From: Pseudoalteromonas citrea
Lineage (GTDB): Bacteria > Pseudomonadota > Gammaproteobacteria > Enterobacterales > Alteromonadaceae
Assembly (NCBI RefSeq): GCF_000238375.3
Contig: NZ_AHBZ03000012.1
Span: forward strand, 434,001 to 498,000
Length of the DNA stretch: 64,000 bases
Reading direction: 5' to 3'
Each line of letters starts with the position of its first letter. Position 1 is the stretch's first letter. Made by a program: the position numbers and the translations under genes. Shown piece after piece: positions 52,908 through 61,363 of this stretch. The notes under the pieces are model-generated. The model did no database searches and was not told where the DNA came from. It saw nothing but the letters and a program-made list of their open reading frames with translations.

Positions 52908-53890
52908 CAAAACGGGTATAAATGCCGATTGGCTATATCTATCTCGCCATTTTCTTTTATAAAATTCGCCATTAATTGTTCACACCCGTTAGGCATGCGT
53001 GTTGCATCCACTTCGTAGTTTAATTGTGCCGCCTGCAAACTGGAAAGCTCACACATCGCCAATTTACTAGGGTCTCTTACATCACGATTTAGCCGTGCAA
53101 GACCAACAACACAATGGTTTTTACTAAAGCGCGCAACGCCTCTGAATTTAAAGTTCTCAGCAACATATTGCTTCGAAATTTTTAAAAGCCCTTCCATAAG
53201 CTCATAGTAAAAAGCATTTTCATCTTTTAATGAGCACACAAGATGCAATGACGTGCTCCTAAACTCTGGCAGCTCATCATCACCGCTTAACAATAACACG
53301 CTTATCAGCACATTATCGCCATCCACTTCAACGTACCTTTCCAAGCTAAATTCCTGATCTAAAAAACGTACTTGTTTCAATATCCGCTCAACGCCGCTTT
53401 TCGTTAATTGATTGGCACTCCCTGATAGTAAATGCGGGACTTTGACGATAAGAGGGAAATCTTGATGGTTGTTCAACGGTGTCGTGATCGCCCCGTCAAC
53501 GCTAAGTGTGTAGCGCTCACGGATCTCATGTTCACGAGCAACATACAATGCAAGTAATGCGGTTTGTAGTAACTCTGAAGTAGGCAAATTGACCTCGATT
53601 GGCCAGCTTCGACCAAATAACAGTTTTTTACTGCCTGATTGATAGTTATCAGCACTCAGCATGGCTACTTGCATACGCAGTAAACCGTTATGTTCACTTG
53701 CTACCAGCCGATAACTAGTTTCGAACTCTATGTCAGCTAATAGCTCGCGCACACTCTCAAGGGTGTGATGGTATTTAAAAAAGTGTTGTGGTGTCACCTC
53801 TATATCATCTGTCAGTAACACTTTAGGCGCATTACTTATCGCTTCCTCATATGCGCAGTCTTCCTGATATTGTAAATTCGCAATCCCCAT
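52907..53890 (-). CDS. Soluble protein of unknown function
   Basis: I do not recognise this 327-residue protein. It has no signal peptide or membrane helix and reads as alternating helix and strand (ESVRELLADIEFETSYRLVA, ELLQTALLALYVAREHEIR, FSLERYVEVDGDNVLISVLLL, FKFRGVARFSKNHCVVGLARL). Two similar strand-helix halves may be present (EFETSYRLVASEHNGLLRM versus EFSLERYVEVDGDNVLISV), hinting at an internal duplication. GGAGAG precedes the ATG. It is monocistronic. Confidence 0.65.
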   Translation of the reverse strand: MGIANLQYQEDCAYEEAISNAPKVLLTDDIEVTPQHFFKYHHTLESVRELLADIEFETSYRLVASEHNGLLRMQVAMLSADNYQSGSKKLLFGRSWPIEVNLPTSELLQTALLALYVAREHEIRERYTLSVDGAITTPLNNHQDFPLIVKVPHLLSGSANQLTKSGVERILKQVRFLDQEFSLERYVEVDGDNVLISVLLLSGDDELPEFRSTSLHLVCSLKDENAFYYELMEGLLKISKQYVAENFKFRGVARFSKNHCVVGLARLNRDVRDPSKLAMCELSSLQAAQLNYEVDATRMPNGCEQLMANFIKENGEIDIANRHLYPF

Positions 53891-54119
53891 ACTCTCCGAC
53901 TCATTCAGTTTAGCTAACGACTAAAGTACGCAAATATTCGGATAAAAAGATCAGTCTAAATGCGTTATTTTTAAACGTACGTTAAGTATTAACCGTCTAA
54001 ATGACTGTTTCATTTCAAATGATACTTATGCACTATATTTTTAAGGCATAAGATCACTGGCCCAATTAACAGGGTAAACGAATAACTAATAAATTTATGA
54101 AAGGGAAATATCAAGCAAC

Positions 54120-54156
54120 CTAATACACAAGGGGCATATCGCCCCTTGTGTATTAG
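54120..54156 (-). terminator. 16-bp perfect hairpin after nhaD
   Basis: CTAATACACAAGGGGC and its exact complement flank loop ATATC, one base after the nhaD stop. The T-run after it is weak (GGTTGCTTGATATTT), but the stem is long and G-C-rich at the top. Confidence 0.8.
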
Positions 54157-54157
54157 A

Positions 54158-55594
54158 TTAAAAAAGTTCTGCGTTTAACCATAAATGCATAGCAATGCTC
54201 GCGGCATAACCAAGTGCAATGACCGGCGCCCACTTCAAGTGACCAAAAAAGGTGTAATACCCTTTTGCCTGCCCCATCAATGCAACCCCCGCCGCTGAAC
54301 CGATTGAAAGTAAACTCCCTCCAACACCTGCTGTGAGGGTAATTAGCAACCACTGCCCATGAGACATGTCTGGCTGCATCGATAAAACAGCGAACATCAC
54401 GGGAATATTATCTATTACAGCTGAAATCACCCCGAGAAATATATTGGCTGCAGTTGCTGACCAACCGCCATACAGTACCTCAGACATAAGGCTCAAGTAA
54501 CCTAAAAAGCCTAAACCGCCCACACACATAACAATACCGTAGAAAAATAACAGAGTATCCCATTCAGCCCGAGACACTTTACTGAACACATCAAATGGAA
54601 CAACACTGCCTAATCTAACCAAACGTTCTTTATCACCAACTTGTTCAGCAATTGCCTTCTTTCGCGCCAAAGAGCCAGGTAATGTCACGCGTAAAAAGTA
54701 GCCAAAGAATTGTAAATACCCAAGCCCCATCATCATGCCCAAAACAGGAGGAAGATGTATAAACGTGTGACACGCCACTGCGGTTGCGACCGTTAATAGA
54801 AATAACGTTAAAATGCGCAATGCTCCGCGCTTGAGCTCGATCTCTTCATACACAGCATTTGGCTGCTTATTTTCAACGTAAAAGCTCATGATTGCCGCAG
54901 GCACAATGTAATTGACCAATGATGGGAAAAATAAGACTAAAAACTCATTAAACTGCACTAGACCCGCTTGCCAAACCATTAACGTTGTAATATCACCAAA
55001 TGGGCTGAATGCACCGCCAGCATTAGCCGCTATGACAATATTAATACAGCTTAAATTAATAAAACGCTTGTCACCTTCAGCCACTTTCATAACAACAGCA
55101 CACATCAACAAAGCTGTTGTTAAGTTATCGGCAATCGGCGATATAAAAAATGCTAAAAAGCCAGATATCCAAAATAGATTCTTATAGCTAAAACCTTTGC
55201 GGATCATCCATGCACGCAAAGCATCAAATACTCTGCGTTCCTCCAGTGCATTTATATAGGTCATAGCAACTAACAAAAAGAGCATCAACTCGGCAAATTC
55301 AAGTAAGTTATGACGAAACGCTTGTTCTGTAATATATGGACTTCCTTGATTTACATAAAATGCACCAATTAAAATCCAAATTAAGCCAGCTGCAACCAAC
55401 ACAGGCTTTGACTTACGTAAATGTAACTTCTCTTCTAGCATGACTAACGTATATGCCGCCACAAAAATGACAATACACACGATACCAATATTCGAAGTCG
55501 TTAAATCAATTCTTCCATCTGCTGCCAAAGCTGAGCTACACAGCCCCAAACTGACAGCAAGTATAATACCGAGTTTAAATCCCCAAATCCCCAT
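54158..55594 (-). CDS. nhaD: Sodium:proton antiporter NhaD
   Basis: This 478-residue inner-membrane antiporter of the ion transporter superfamily uses the proton gradient to expel Na+ or Li+, mainly at high pH. NhaD marks: start with signal-like helix (LGIILAVSLGLCSSALAADG), FFISPIADNLTTALLMCAVV, ANAGGAFSPFGDITTLMVWQAG, and GVISAVIDNIPVMFAVLSM with Asp residues in the two discontinuous helix-hairpin motifs (DNLTT, DNIPV), and LSIGSAAGVALMGQAKGYYTF. About 12-13 helices are expected. Fits a marine organism. A DUF368 gene lies just upstream on the same strand, 165 bases away. Confidence 0.95.
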   Translation of the reverse strand: MGIWGFKLGIILAVSLGLCSSALAADGRIDLTTSNIGIVCIVIFVAAYTLVMLEEKLHLRKSKPVLVAAGLIWILIGAFYVNQGSPYITEQAFRHNLLEFAELMLFLLVAMTYINALEERRVFDALRAWMIRKGFSYKNLFWISGFLAFFISPIADNLTTALLMCAVVMKVAEGDKRFINLSCINIVIAANAGGAFSPFGDITTLMVWQAGLVQFNEFLVLFFPSLVNYIVPAAIMSFYVENKQPNAVYEEIELKRGALRILTLFLLTVATAVACHTFIHLPPVLGMMMGLGYLQFFGYFLRVTLPGSLARKKAIAEQVGDKERLVRLGSVVPFDVFSKVSRAEWDTLLFFYGIVMCVGGLGFLGYLSLMSEVLYGGWSATAANIFLGVISAVIDNIPVMFAVLSMQPDMSHGQWLLITLTAGVGGSLLSIGSAAGVALMGQAKGYYTFFGHLKWAPVIALGYAASIAMHLWLNAELF

Positions 55595-55733
55595 CTATGT
55601 ACCCATTATATTAATATTGAAAATATGTTAAATTTTGGAAACAAGAAGATAGCATAAATTTTGAACTCGCCAATTGTACACAAGTCTAAATTTGACTGTT
55701 TATGACGATAAAAATGGGGTGAGTATTAACATT

Positions 55734-55754
55734 GCGGGCTAACTCAAAGCCCGC
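55734..55754 (-). terminator. Terminator of the DUF368 gene
   Basis: GCGGGCT and AGCCCGC form a 7-bp stem with a 7-base loop, six bases after the stop on the minus strand. The T-run is weak. Confidence 0.7.
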
Positions 55755-55759
55755 TCAAA

Positions 55760-56695
55760 CTATTTATCGCTCAGTTTTTCAATACCTAAAATAAGCAGTA
55801 AGCCACATAAAGCGAGTCCAATACAAAGCCATGTTTGTGGGTCATGGCCTACCAAATTTACATACTCAGTTGGAAAGATATTTTTTTGCATTAATGGCTT
55901 CTCTACACCACTAGAGTTGATATAAGTTGAAACCACTGATTTCCATGGCCATAGTAAGTTCAATGAGCCAAGTAAAAAGCCTGCTAACAATGCAAATGTT
56001 ATTTGTTGATATTGATTTAGCAGCCATGAAAGAAAGCGAGAAAACAGCATTAATCCAACGACACAACCTAATAAAAACAATGCAATTAATGACAGTTCTT
56101 TATTCGTAATCGCTGATAAAACATGACCATACATGCCCAACAATAACAAAATGAAGCTCCCAGAGATCCCGGGGAGGATCATTGCACAAACAGCGACCGC
56201 GCCTGAAACAAAATATAACCAAGTGTGAGGTTGAGCCTCTACAGGTGCTAATGAAGTAATTGCATAAGCAATCACGGCTCCCACTGTACAGCTAGCTATC
56301 GCGCTCGATCGCCACTGGTCTATTTGTTTCGCAATATAAATAAATGATGCCAAAATTAAACCAAAGAAGAACGACCAAACCAATAATTGATGATGAGCTA
56401 GTAAGTATGTAATAACTTTGGCTAAAGAAGCCGCACTGGTTATCAGTCCGGCGAATACCGTAAATAAAAAAGTGCCGTCGATATATTGCCAGCTCGCTTT
56501 GTAACCCTCTTTTCGTAATAATTGCAGTGCTTCTAGATTAACACTTTTAATTGCGGCTAAGAAACGCGCGTAAATACCGGTAATAAACGCGATGGTGCCA
56601 CCTGAAACCCCAGGGACAACATCTGCAGCTCCCATGCCTGCACCTTTAAGAAATAAAAATATATAGTCTTTTATTGAATCAGACTTATGCGTCAC
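55760..56695 (-). CDS. DUF368 (PopT-type) polyprenyl phosphate transporter
   Basis: This 311-residue inner-membrane protein has about nine helices and the DUF368 signature GAGMGAADVVPGVSGGTIAF followed by TGIYARFL, repeated in part as GAVAVCAMILPGISGSFILL. DUF368 proteins (PopT in Vibrio) were shown to return undecaprenyl phosphate, the carrier lipid of wall and O-antigen synthesis, to the inner leaflet and to matter at alkaline pH. The start is GTG at 56695 with GGAG nine bases before it. It lies beside nhaD, another alkaline-pH gene. Confidence 0.88.
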   Translation of the reverse strand: MTHKSDSIKDYIFLFLKGAGMGAADVVPGVSGGTIAFITGIYARFLAAIKSVNLEALQLLRKEGYKASWQYIDGTFLFTVFAGLITSAASLAKVITYLLAHHQLLVWSFFFGLILASFIYIAKQIDQWRSSAIASCTVGAVIAYAITSLAPVEAQPHTWLYFVSGAVAVCAMILPGISGSFILLLLGMYGHVLSAITNKELSLIALFLLGCVVGLMLFSRFLSWLLNQYQQITFALLAGFLLGSLNLLWPWKSVVSTYINSSGVEKPLMQKNIFPTEYVNLVGHDPQTWLCIGLALCGLLLILGIEKLSDK

Positions 56696-56882
56696 AAATA
56701 GTACTCCATATCACGTGAAAGGCGAGTTTACCCAAGAAAGTTTGATTGTCTTAGATCTCATAAAGATACTCAACTACAGAATCAGAAGATGCAAGGCACT
56801 TTTGCCATTTATACAGCGCTTTAAGCCTTAAGTAAGCAAAGGGTCAAAACAAACTCGAAATGGATGACAGCTCACACAGATA

Positions 56883-57611
56883 TTAATGGTCAAAAATTTT
56901 GACCTGAGCGCCTCCACGCTGCTTTGCATGAGATAATGCTTCATCGACTAACACCAGTAGCTGTTGATGATTCGCTTGTGCATCCCCCCATACAGCTCCT
57001 ATGCTGATGGTCACTGCGTGTGCTGATAGCTCAATGCTCGCGGCAATACGTTTATATAAATCGTCGACAAAGCTTGGTAGCATTTGCCTGTTAATACTTG
57101 GCACAATTACCATTAGCTCCTCACCAGCCCATCGTGATAATAAGCACTGTTTGTATTCACTAAGTAGTTCGGTAGAGGCTCGTTTTAAAATCTCATCTCC
57201 CACTTCATAGCCATATAACTGGTTTACTTGCTTGAAGTTATCAAAATCAATAAAAACAACAGCCGACTCAGCGTATACATGAGGTAAATGTGCCATTTTT
57301 AACTGTGCTCCCCTGCGATTGAGCAACCCAGTCATGCTATCGTGAAACGATAGATACTCTACTTCTGTATAAAATAGCTGCGCCTCTTTCCAACGTCGAA
57401 AAGAAAATAAAGCAAAAGTAATCGTCAATGAAAATAGTAATGGCACGAGCTCATCTAACTCATAGTGTTCATGAGACCGAGAAAAGTGATATATCCACTC
57501 CAAAGTGTCATATTTAGAGAAAACCATAAAACAGACTAAGTTCACTATTAACAGTATAAATAGCTCTTGTCGGTAATTCATTTTCAGTGGCTTAATATGG
57601 CCAGGTAACAT
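56883..57611 (-). CDS. GGDEF protein with altered signature AGEEL
   Basis: This 242-residue protein has two membrane helices (ELFILLIVNLVCFMVFS and ELVPLLFSLTITFALFSF) and a GGDEF-fold domain: LSFHDSMTGLLNRRGAQLKM, VFIDFDNFKQVNQLYGYEVGD, then the active loop RWAGEELMVIVPS in place of the usual RxGGDEF. A-G-E-E-L keeps the second glycine and both acidic residues, so diguanylate cyclase activity is possible but uncertain. There is no RxxD inhibitory site five residues before the loop. An alternative ATG is at M11 (MNYRQEL). It is divergent from the DUF3530 gene. Confidence 0.85.
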   Translation of the reverse strand: MLPGHIKPLKMNYRQELFILLIVNLVCFMVFSKYDTLEWIYHFSRSHEHYELDELVPLLFSLTITFALFSFRRWKEAQLFYTEVEYLSFHDSMTGLLNRRGAQLKMAHLPHVYAESAVVFIDFDNFKQVNQLYGYEVGDEILKRASTELLSEYKQCLLSRWAGEELMVIVPSINRQMLPSFVDDLYKRIAASIELSAHAVTISIGAVWGDAQANHQQLLVLVDEALSHAKQRGGAQVKIFDH

Positions 57612-57794
57612 AGAGTAACTCTCTCACAGTACGGAAATAGACAGGGAGTGCATACCATATCTTAGACCCGCTAATAGAAACACACAAGCTATACAGATAC
57701 AATGAGTCATGTGGTTATTTTTATACACATATGGGTAAATAATCAGTTACTTCTGCCGATATCTATAGTTAGGCCATATGAGAACTGTAAAATT

Positions 57795-58688
57795 ATGAGA
57801 ATTTTTTCCTTCCTTTTATTTACGTGTACCCTACTATTTAGTTCATTTTTAGTAGCTGCAGACTTTGTTCTGCCTGAATCACGACTGGAAATAGAGAAGC
57901 GAGATTTATCTAAATACTTTAATAGTGAAGCACTCATCGATATTGAAACCGAAGGGGGAAAAAGCTTCGCCGTTTTTTCTCAATATATGGCATCACAAAA
58001 GCGTGGTGTGGTGATTCTTATTCCAGATATAGGCCATTCACCGCTGTCTTACAATGGATTTAACTACCTATACCAAGCCCTGACAGATGACGGGTTTGAC
58101 ACCTACGCTCTTCAAATACCTGACATCATATACGCAGAGCAAAATAATACTGATGAGAGTAAAGAGGTACCGAATAAAAGCGAAACAGACGCTATTGAAT
58201 CAATGGATAATAAAGTTAATCAAGCATCTAAGACTGTTGTAATTGGCCTCCCAGAGGCCCAGCTTGATGACTACAAAACACAAGTGGTTGCTATATTTAA
58301 AGCATTGTATTCTCAGCTCACCATGCGGCAACAAGAAAAATTAGTTGTGATTGCACAAGGTACCAGTGCGGGTATTTTTGGAGAGTATTTAGCAGAATTA
58401 CCCAACATAAAACTCGATGCATTTATTGCCATCAGTGCACAGTTACCACACAGCGAAAGACAGCGACATTTGCCCGCCAACTTCTCGCTAGTGAGCCCCC
58501 CTTTACTGGATGTTTTTTATAGTAATGACAGTCCATTGGTGACCCGAAATATGGCCGAGAGAATACGCTGGGTAAAACGTAATAGTAAGTTCGATTACCG
58601 TCAGCGCCAATTATTCGGATTAACAACTGAAATGCGCCAACATCAAAGACTACGTAAAGAAGTTGATGGTTTCTTAAGGCAACTGTAG
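57795..58688 (+). CDS. DUF3530-type secreted alpha/beta protein
   Basis: This 297-residue protein has signal peptide MRIFSFLLFTCTLLFSSFLVAA (one residue abridged) and an alpha/beta-hydrolase-like plan as in DUF3530: GVVILIPDIGHSPLSYNGF, then LYQALTDDGFDTYALQIPD, KLVVIAQGTSAGIFGEYLAE, and IKLDAFIAISAQLPHSE. The usual nucleophile elbow G-x-S-x-G appears as QGTSAG (Gly-Thr-Ser-Ala-Gly), which keeps the serine. The substrate is unknown. The start at 57795 is chosen from the signal peptide; the frame is open from 57702. Confidence 0.75.
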   Translation: MRIFSFLLFTCTLLFSSFLVAADFVLPESRLEIEKRDLSKYFNSEALIDIETEGGKSFAVFSQYMASQKRGVVILIPDIGHSPLSYNGFNYLYQALTDDGFDTYALQIPDIIYAEQNNTDESKEVPNKSETDAIESMDNKVNQASKTVVIGLPEAQLDDYKTQVVAIFKALYSQLTMRQQEKLVVIAQGTSAGIFGEYLAELPNIKLDAFIAISAQLPHSERQRHLPANFSLVSPPLLDVFYSNDSPLVTRNMAERIRWVKRNSKFDYRQRQLFGLTTEMRQHQRLRKEVDGFLRQL

Positions 58689-58778
58689 CCGCGTACCCAT
58701 GCTCATAAAACCAGCATTGGCCTTAACGAACTCAATAAATGAACAATCTCATTGAGGCTATTAAAAGACTTAAGTGCA

Positions 58779-59600
58779 TTATTTTAAAAACTCGTAAGCT
58801 GCTTGAATATCCTGACTTTTCTTTTTAGCCACTTCCATCATATGCTGTGGAAGTCCTTGCGAAACTAACTTATCAGGGTGATGCTGCGCCATTAATTTTC
58901 GATATGCCCGCTTTACGTCTTTCTCATTTGCCGGCTCAGATAATCCTAATACCGCCAATGCTTGCCCCCGTGATATTTCAGAAGTAGGCTGTGGAGCTCG
59001 ATACTGCTGTTGCTCACCTTGCTGTGCCCGTTGCTGACGAAACTTAAATTCCGCTTGGTAGCGTTTTAAAATAAACGAAAAATGTGTATTAGACACGCCT
59101 AATAACTGGCTTACTTTTTTTAACAGCTGTACTTCCTGGGGTGCTAAATGACCGTCTGAAAACGCCATCTGAATTTGAATTTCTAAAAAGAGCTGCAATA
59201 AATCATAACGGCGAGAAAAAACTTCTTTGAAATCCTGAACTGCTTGTTTTAATTCAAAGTCGCTTTCTTTACCGGCCCTAAATGCATTTTGGGCTTCTTG
59301 ACGATCCTCTGCATGCAGTCCCATCTCATCCATAAATAATGAGGCTGCTTTAATATGTGTTTCACTGACTCGACCATTAGATTTTGCAATATGGCCCATA
59401 ACCGCAAAACAACTCGAGAAGAATAACGCTTGACGCTGGTGTAAATCATCTCCTTTGAAAAACCCCTGGAACCCCCCCACTTTATCAAAGTCTTGCTTTA
59501 AGCTTCGATCAAATAAGTGGCCTAACCAAAAACCAAAAATTGCCCCCAGCCATCGCCCAAACATAAACCCGAAGCATACACCTAGTAACTTACCCCACAT
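58779..59600 (-). CDS. djlA: Co-chaperone DjlA
   Basis: This 273-residue membrane-anchored DnaJ-like protein has a glycine-rich membrane helix (LLGVCFGFMFGRWLGAIFGF), a TerB-like helical domain (ALFFSSCFAVMGHIAKSNGRVSE, abridged, and IQMAFSDGHLAPQEVQLL), and a C-terminal J domain with the HPD motif in LMAQHHPDKLVSQGLP. It stimulates DnaK at the inner membrane and affects capsule signalling in E. coli. It overlaps murU by 11 bases. In many gammaproteobacteria djlA lies beside lptD, as here. Confidence 0.95.
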   Translation of the reverse strand: MWGKLLGVCFGFMFGRWLGAIFGFWLGHLFDRSLKQDFDKVGGFQGFFKGDDLHQRQALFFSSCFAVMGHIAKSNGRVSETHIKAASLFMDEMGLHAEDRQEAQNAFRAGKESDFELKQAVQDFKEVFSRRYDLLQLFLEIQIQMAFSDGHLAPQEVQLLKKVSQLLGVSNTHFSFILKRYQAEFKFRQQRAQQGEQQQYRAPQPTSEISRGQALAVLGLSEPANEKDVKRAYRKLMAQHHPDKLVSQGLPQHMMEVAKKKSQDIQAAYEFLK

Positions 59601-60267
59601 TGTTCAACTCCTGCTGCGCATTGACATCTAATAACCGCTGCGGCGTACCAATATCTGACCACTGCCCTAGGTATAACTCTGTGGAGACATCACCAGCACT
59701 TAGCCCTTGTCTCAATAAAGGCCCCAAGGCGGCAAACCCAGTACTTTGTTGATCGAAGAATGCTTTATTATACAAACCAATACCCGAGAATGTATATTTT
59801 TGAGTGTTCACAACTTGATGAGCAAGGCAAAAATCACCATTTTCATTATGCGGGGGGTTTTCAACTAACACGATATGCGCCTCTCCAACATTAAGCTGAA
59901 GTTGCTTGAGTGCATGTACATCGTAATCAGTAAAAATATCACCATTGATCACAATAAAATCTTCATGGTGCTCAGTTAAATACGGCAGTGCATTTATGAT
60001 ACCACCCGCCGTTTCCAATCCACCTTCTTGTTCATGGCAATATTGAATATGAACACCAAATTCCTGGCCATCAGCAAAATACTCGACAATTTTATCTCCA
60101 CACCAAGCCAAATTGACCACAATATCGGTTATTCCCGCAGCCTTTAAGCGCTCAATATGATATGTCAATAAGGGCTGACCATTCACTTTTAGCATCGGCT
60201 TTGGTAACTTTTCTGTCAGTGGCATCATGCGTTTGCCACGTCCAGCAGCGAGGATCATTGCTTTCAT
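59590..60267 (-). CDS. murU: N-acetylmuramate alpha-1-phosphate uridylyltransferase MurU
   Basis: This 225-residue nucleotidyltransferase has LAAGRGKRMMPLTEKLPKPML (abridged), the GxGxRxxPLT-x-KPK motif of sugar-1-phosphate nucleotidyltransferases, and VINGDIFTDYD with the metal-binding Asp. MurU turns MurNAc-1-phosphate and UTP into UDP-MurNAc in the Pseudomonas peptidoglycan-recycling route, which bypasses MurA-targeting antibiotics. The pairing with amgK, overlapping it by 4 bases, and with djlA, supports this over other nucleotidyltransferases. Confidence 0.92.
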   Translation of the reverse strand: MKAMILAAGRGKRMMPLTEKLPKPMLKVNGQPLLTYHIERLKAAGITDIVVNLAWCGDKIVEYFADGQEFGVHIQYCHEQEGGLETAGGIINALPYLTEHHEDFIVINGDIFTDYDVHALKQLQLNVGEAHIVLVENPPHNENGDFCLAHQVVNTQKYTFSGIGLYNKAFFDQQSTGFAALGPLLRQGLSAGDVSTELYLGQWSDIGTPQRLLDVNAQQELNNVG

Positions 60268-61274
60268 TTTGCTGTATTCAATTTGTTATCAATTAATGGC
60301 ATTATCTCATTCGCTAACCAAGTTGCAAGCCATTGGAAACATTCATAACGTTCTGCAACTTCAATTACATATTCTAAAGTCGGTATAATGTTATTTAAAT
60401 AACCGCCCTTATTATCTCGCAATAACAATCGAATAAATATCCCTGCTGCTTTCAAATGCCGCTGCAAGCCGGTTAAATCAAAATACCGCTGGTAATCGGT
60501 ATAAGACATACCGTTAAGTAAACCTGCACTTGTGAGTATGTGATAACTCTCATTGTGTAAAAGAGAGAATTCGTCATCAGGTAATCTAAAGTAACAATCT
60601 CGTAGTAGCGACACCACATCATATGTGACTGGCCCTTGCACCGCATCTTGATAATCAATTAACACCCAATGGTATTCATCTCGCATAATATTACGACTAT
60701 GAAAATCTCGATGCATGGTAGTTTGAGGTTGTGACAGCATATTTTCTACTAACTGATGTTTACAAAGTTGCCACTGTGCATTTTGATAGTCGTCCAGCTC
60801 ATAGTCCAGCCAACCAGCCAGTAACCACTGCTCAAATATTTCAATCTCTTGTTGTATGAAGGCACTATCATATGGCTTCATATAGGGTGAGTAAGCAACT
60901 TTTGCGATAGATGGGATCAGCGCTAAAACTGATTTGTAATATTTAAGCCTATCCGGACTTTGCAACAAATCAGCCAGGTGCTCACAACCCAAGTCATTTA
61001 ATAGCAACAAGCCATGCGTCATATCTGTTGCTATTATTTCAGGTACTCTCAAGCCGACCTGACTAAAACTCGCATTAAGCTCAACAAAAGGGTCGTTGTT
61101 TACTTTACTCGGGTCTGAGTCCATTAAAATGTAACTCTCGCTCTCTTTGTGGACCCTCAAATAACGACGAAAACTCGCATCCCCCGTCACAACTTCGACC
61201 TGATATGGTCGCCCTCTAAAAAACTGTGTTAAAAACCTATCGATGTAGGTTTTCCTTTCTGTATTATTTGTCAC
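60264..61274 (-). CDS. amgK: N-acetylmuramate/N-acetylglucosamine kinase AmgK
   Basis: This 336-residue kinase of the aminoglycoside phosphotransferase fold has the catalytic loop TTMHRDFHSRNIM with Brenner HxD-type Asp, and the metal motif LIDYQDAVQGPVTYDVVSLL (one residue abridged). AmgK puts phosphate on the anomeric carbon of MurNAc or GlcNAc, giving the substrate for MurU. It overlaps murU by four bases (ATGA). The start is GTG at 61274. It is divergent from lptD with 89 bases between, so the two promoters are close. Confidence 0.93.
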   Translation of the reverse strand: MTNNTERKTYIDRFLTQFFRGRPYQVEVVTGDASFRRYLRVHKESESYILMDSDPSKVNNDPFVELNASFSQVGLRVPEIIATDMTHGLLLLNDLGCEHLADLLQSPDRLKYYKSVLALIPSIAKVAYSPYMKPYDSAFIQQEIEIFEQWLLAGWLDYELDDYQNAQWQLCKHQLVENMLSQPQTTMHRDFHSRNIMRDEYHWVLIDYQDAVQGPVTYDVVSLLRDCYFRLPDDEFSLLHNESYHILTSAGLLNGMSYTDYQRYFDLTGLQRHLKAAGIFIRLLLRDNKGGYLNNIIPTLEYVIEVAERYECFQWLATWLANEIMPLIDNKLNTAK

Positions 61275-61363
61275 AAAAATCCATTCTTAATTACTGTATT
61301 TAACTGAGTTTTACTTTATTATGTCGTGCTTAGATAAATATACTAGGCTAACAAGGTTATTAA

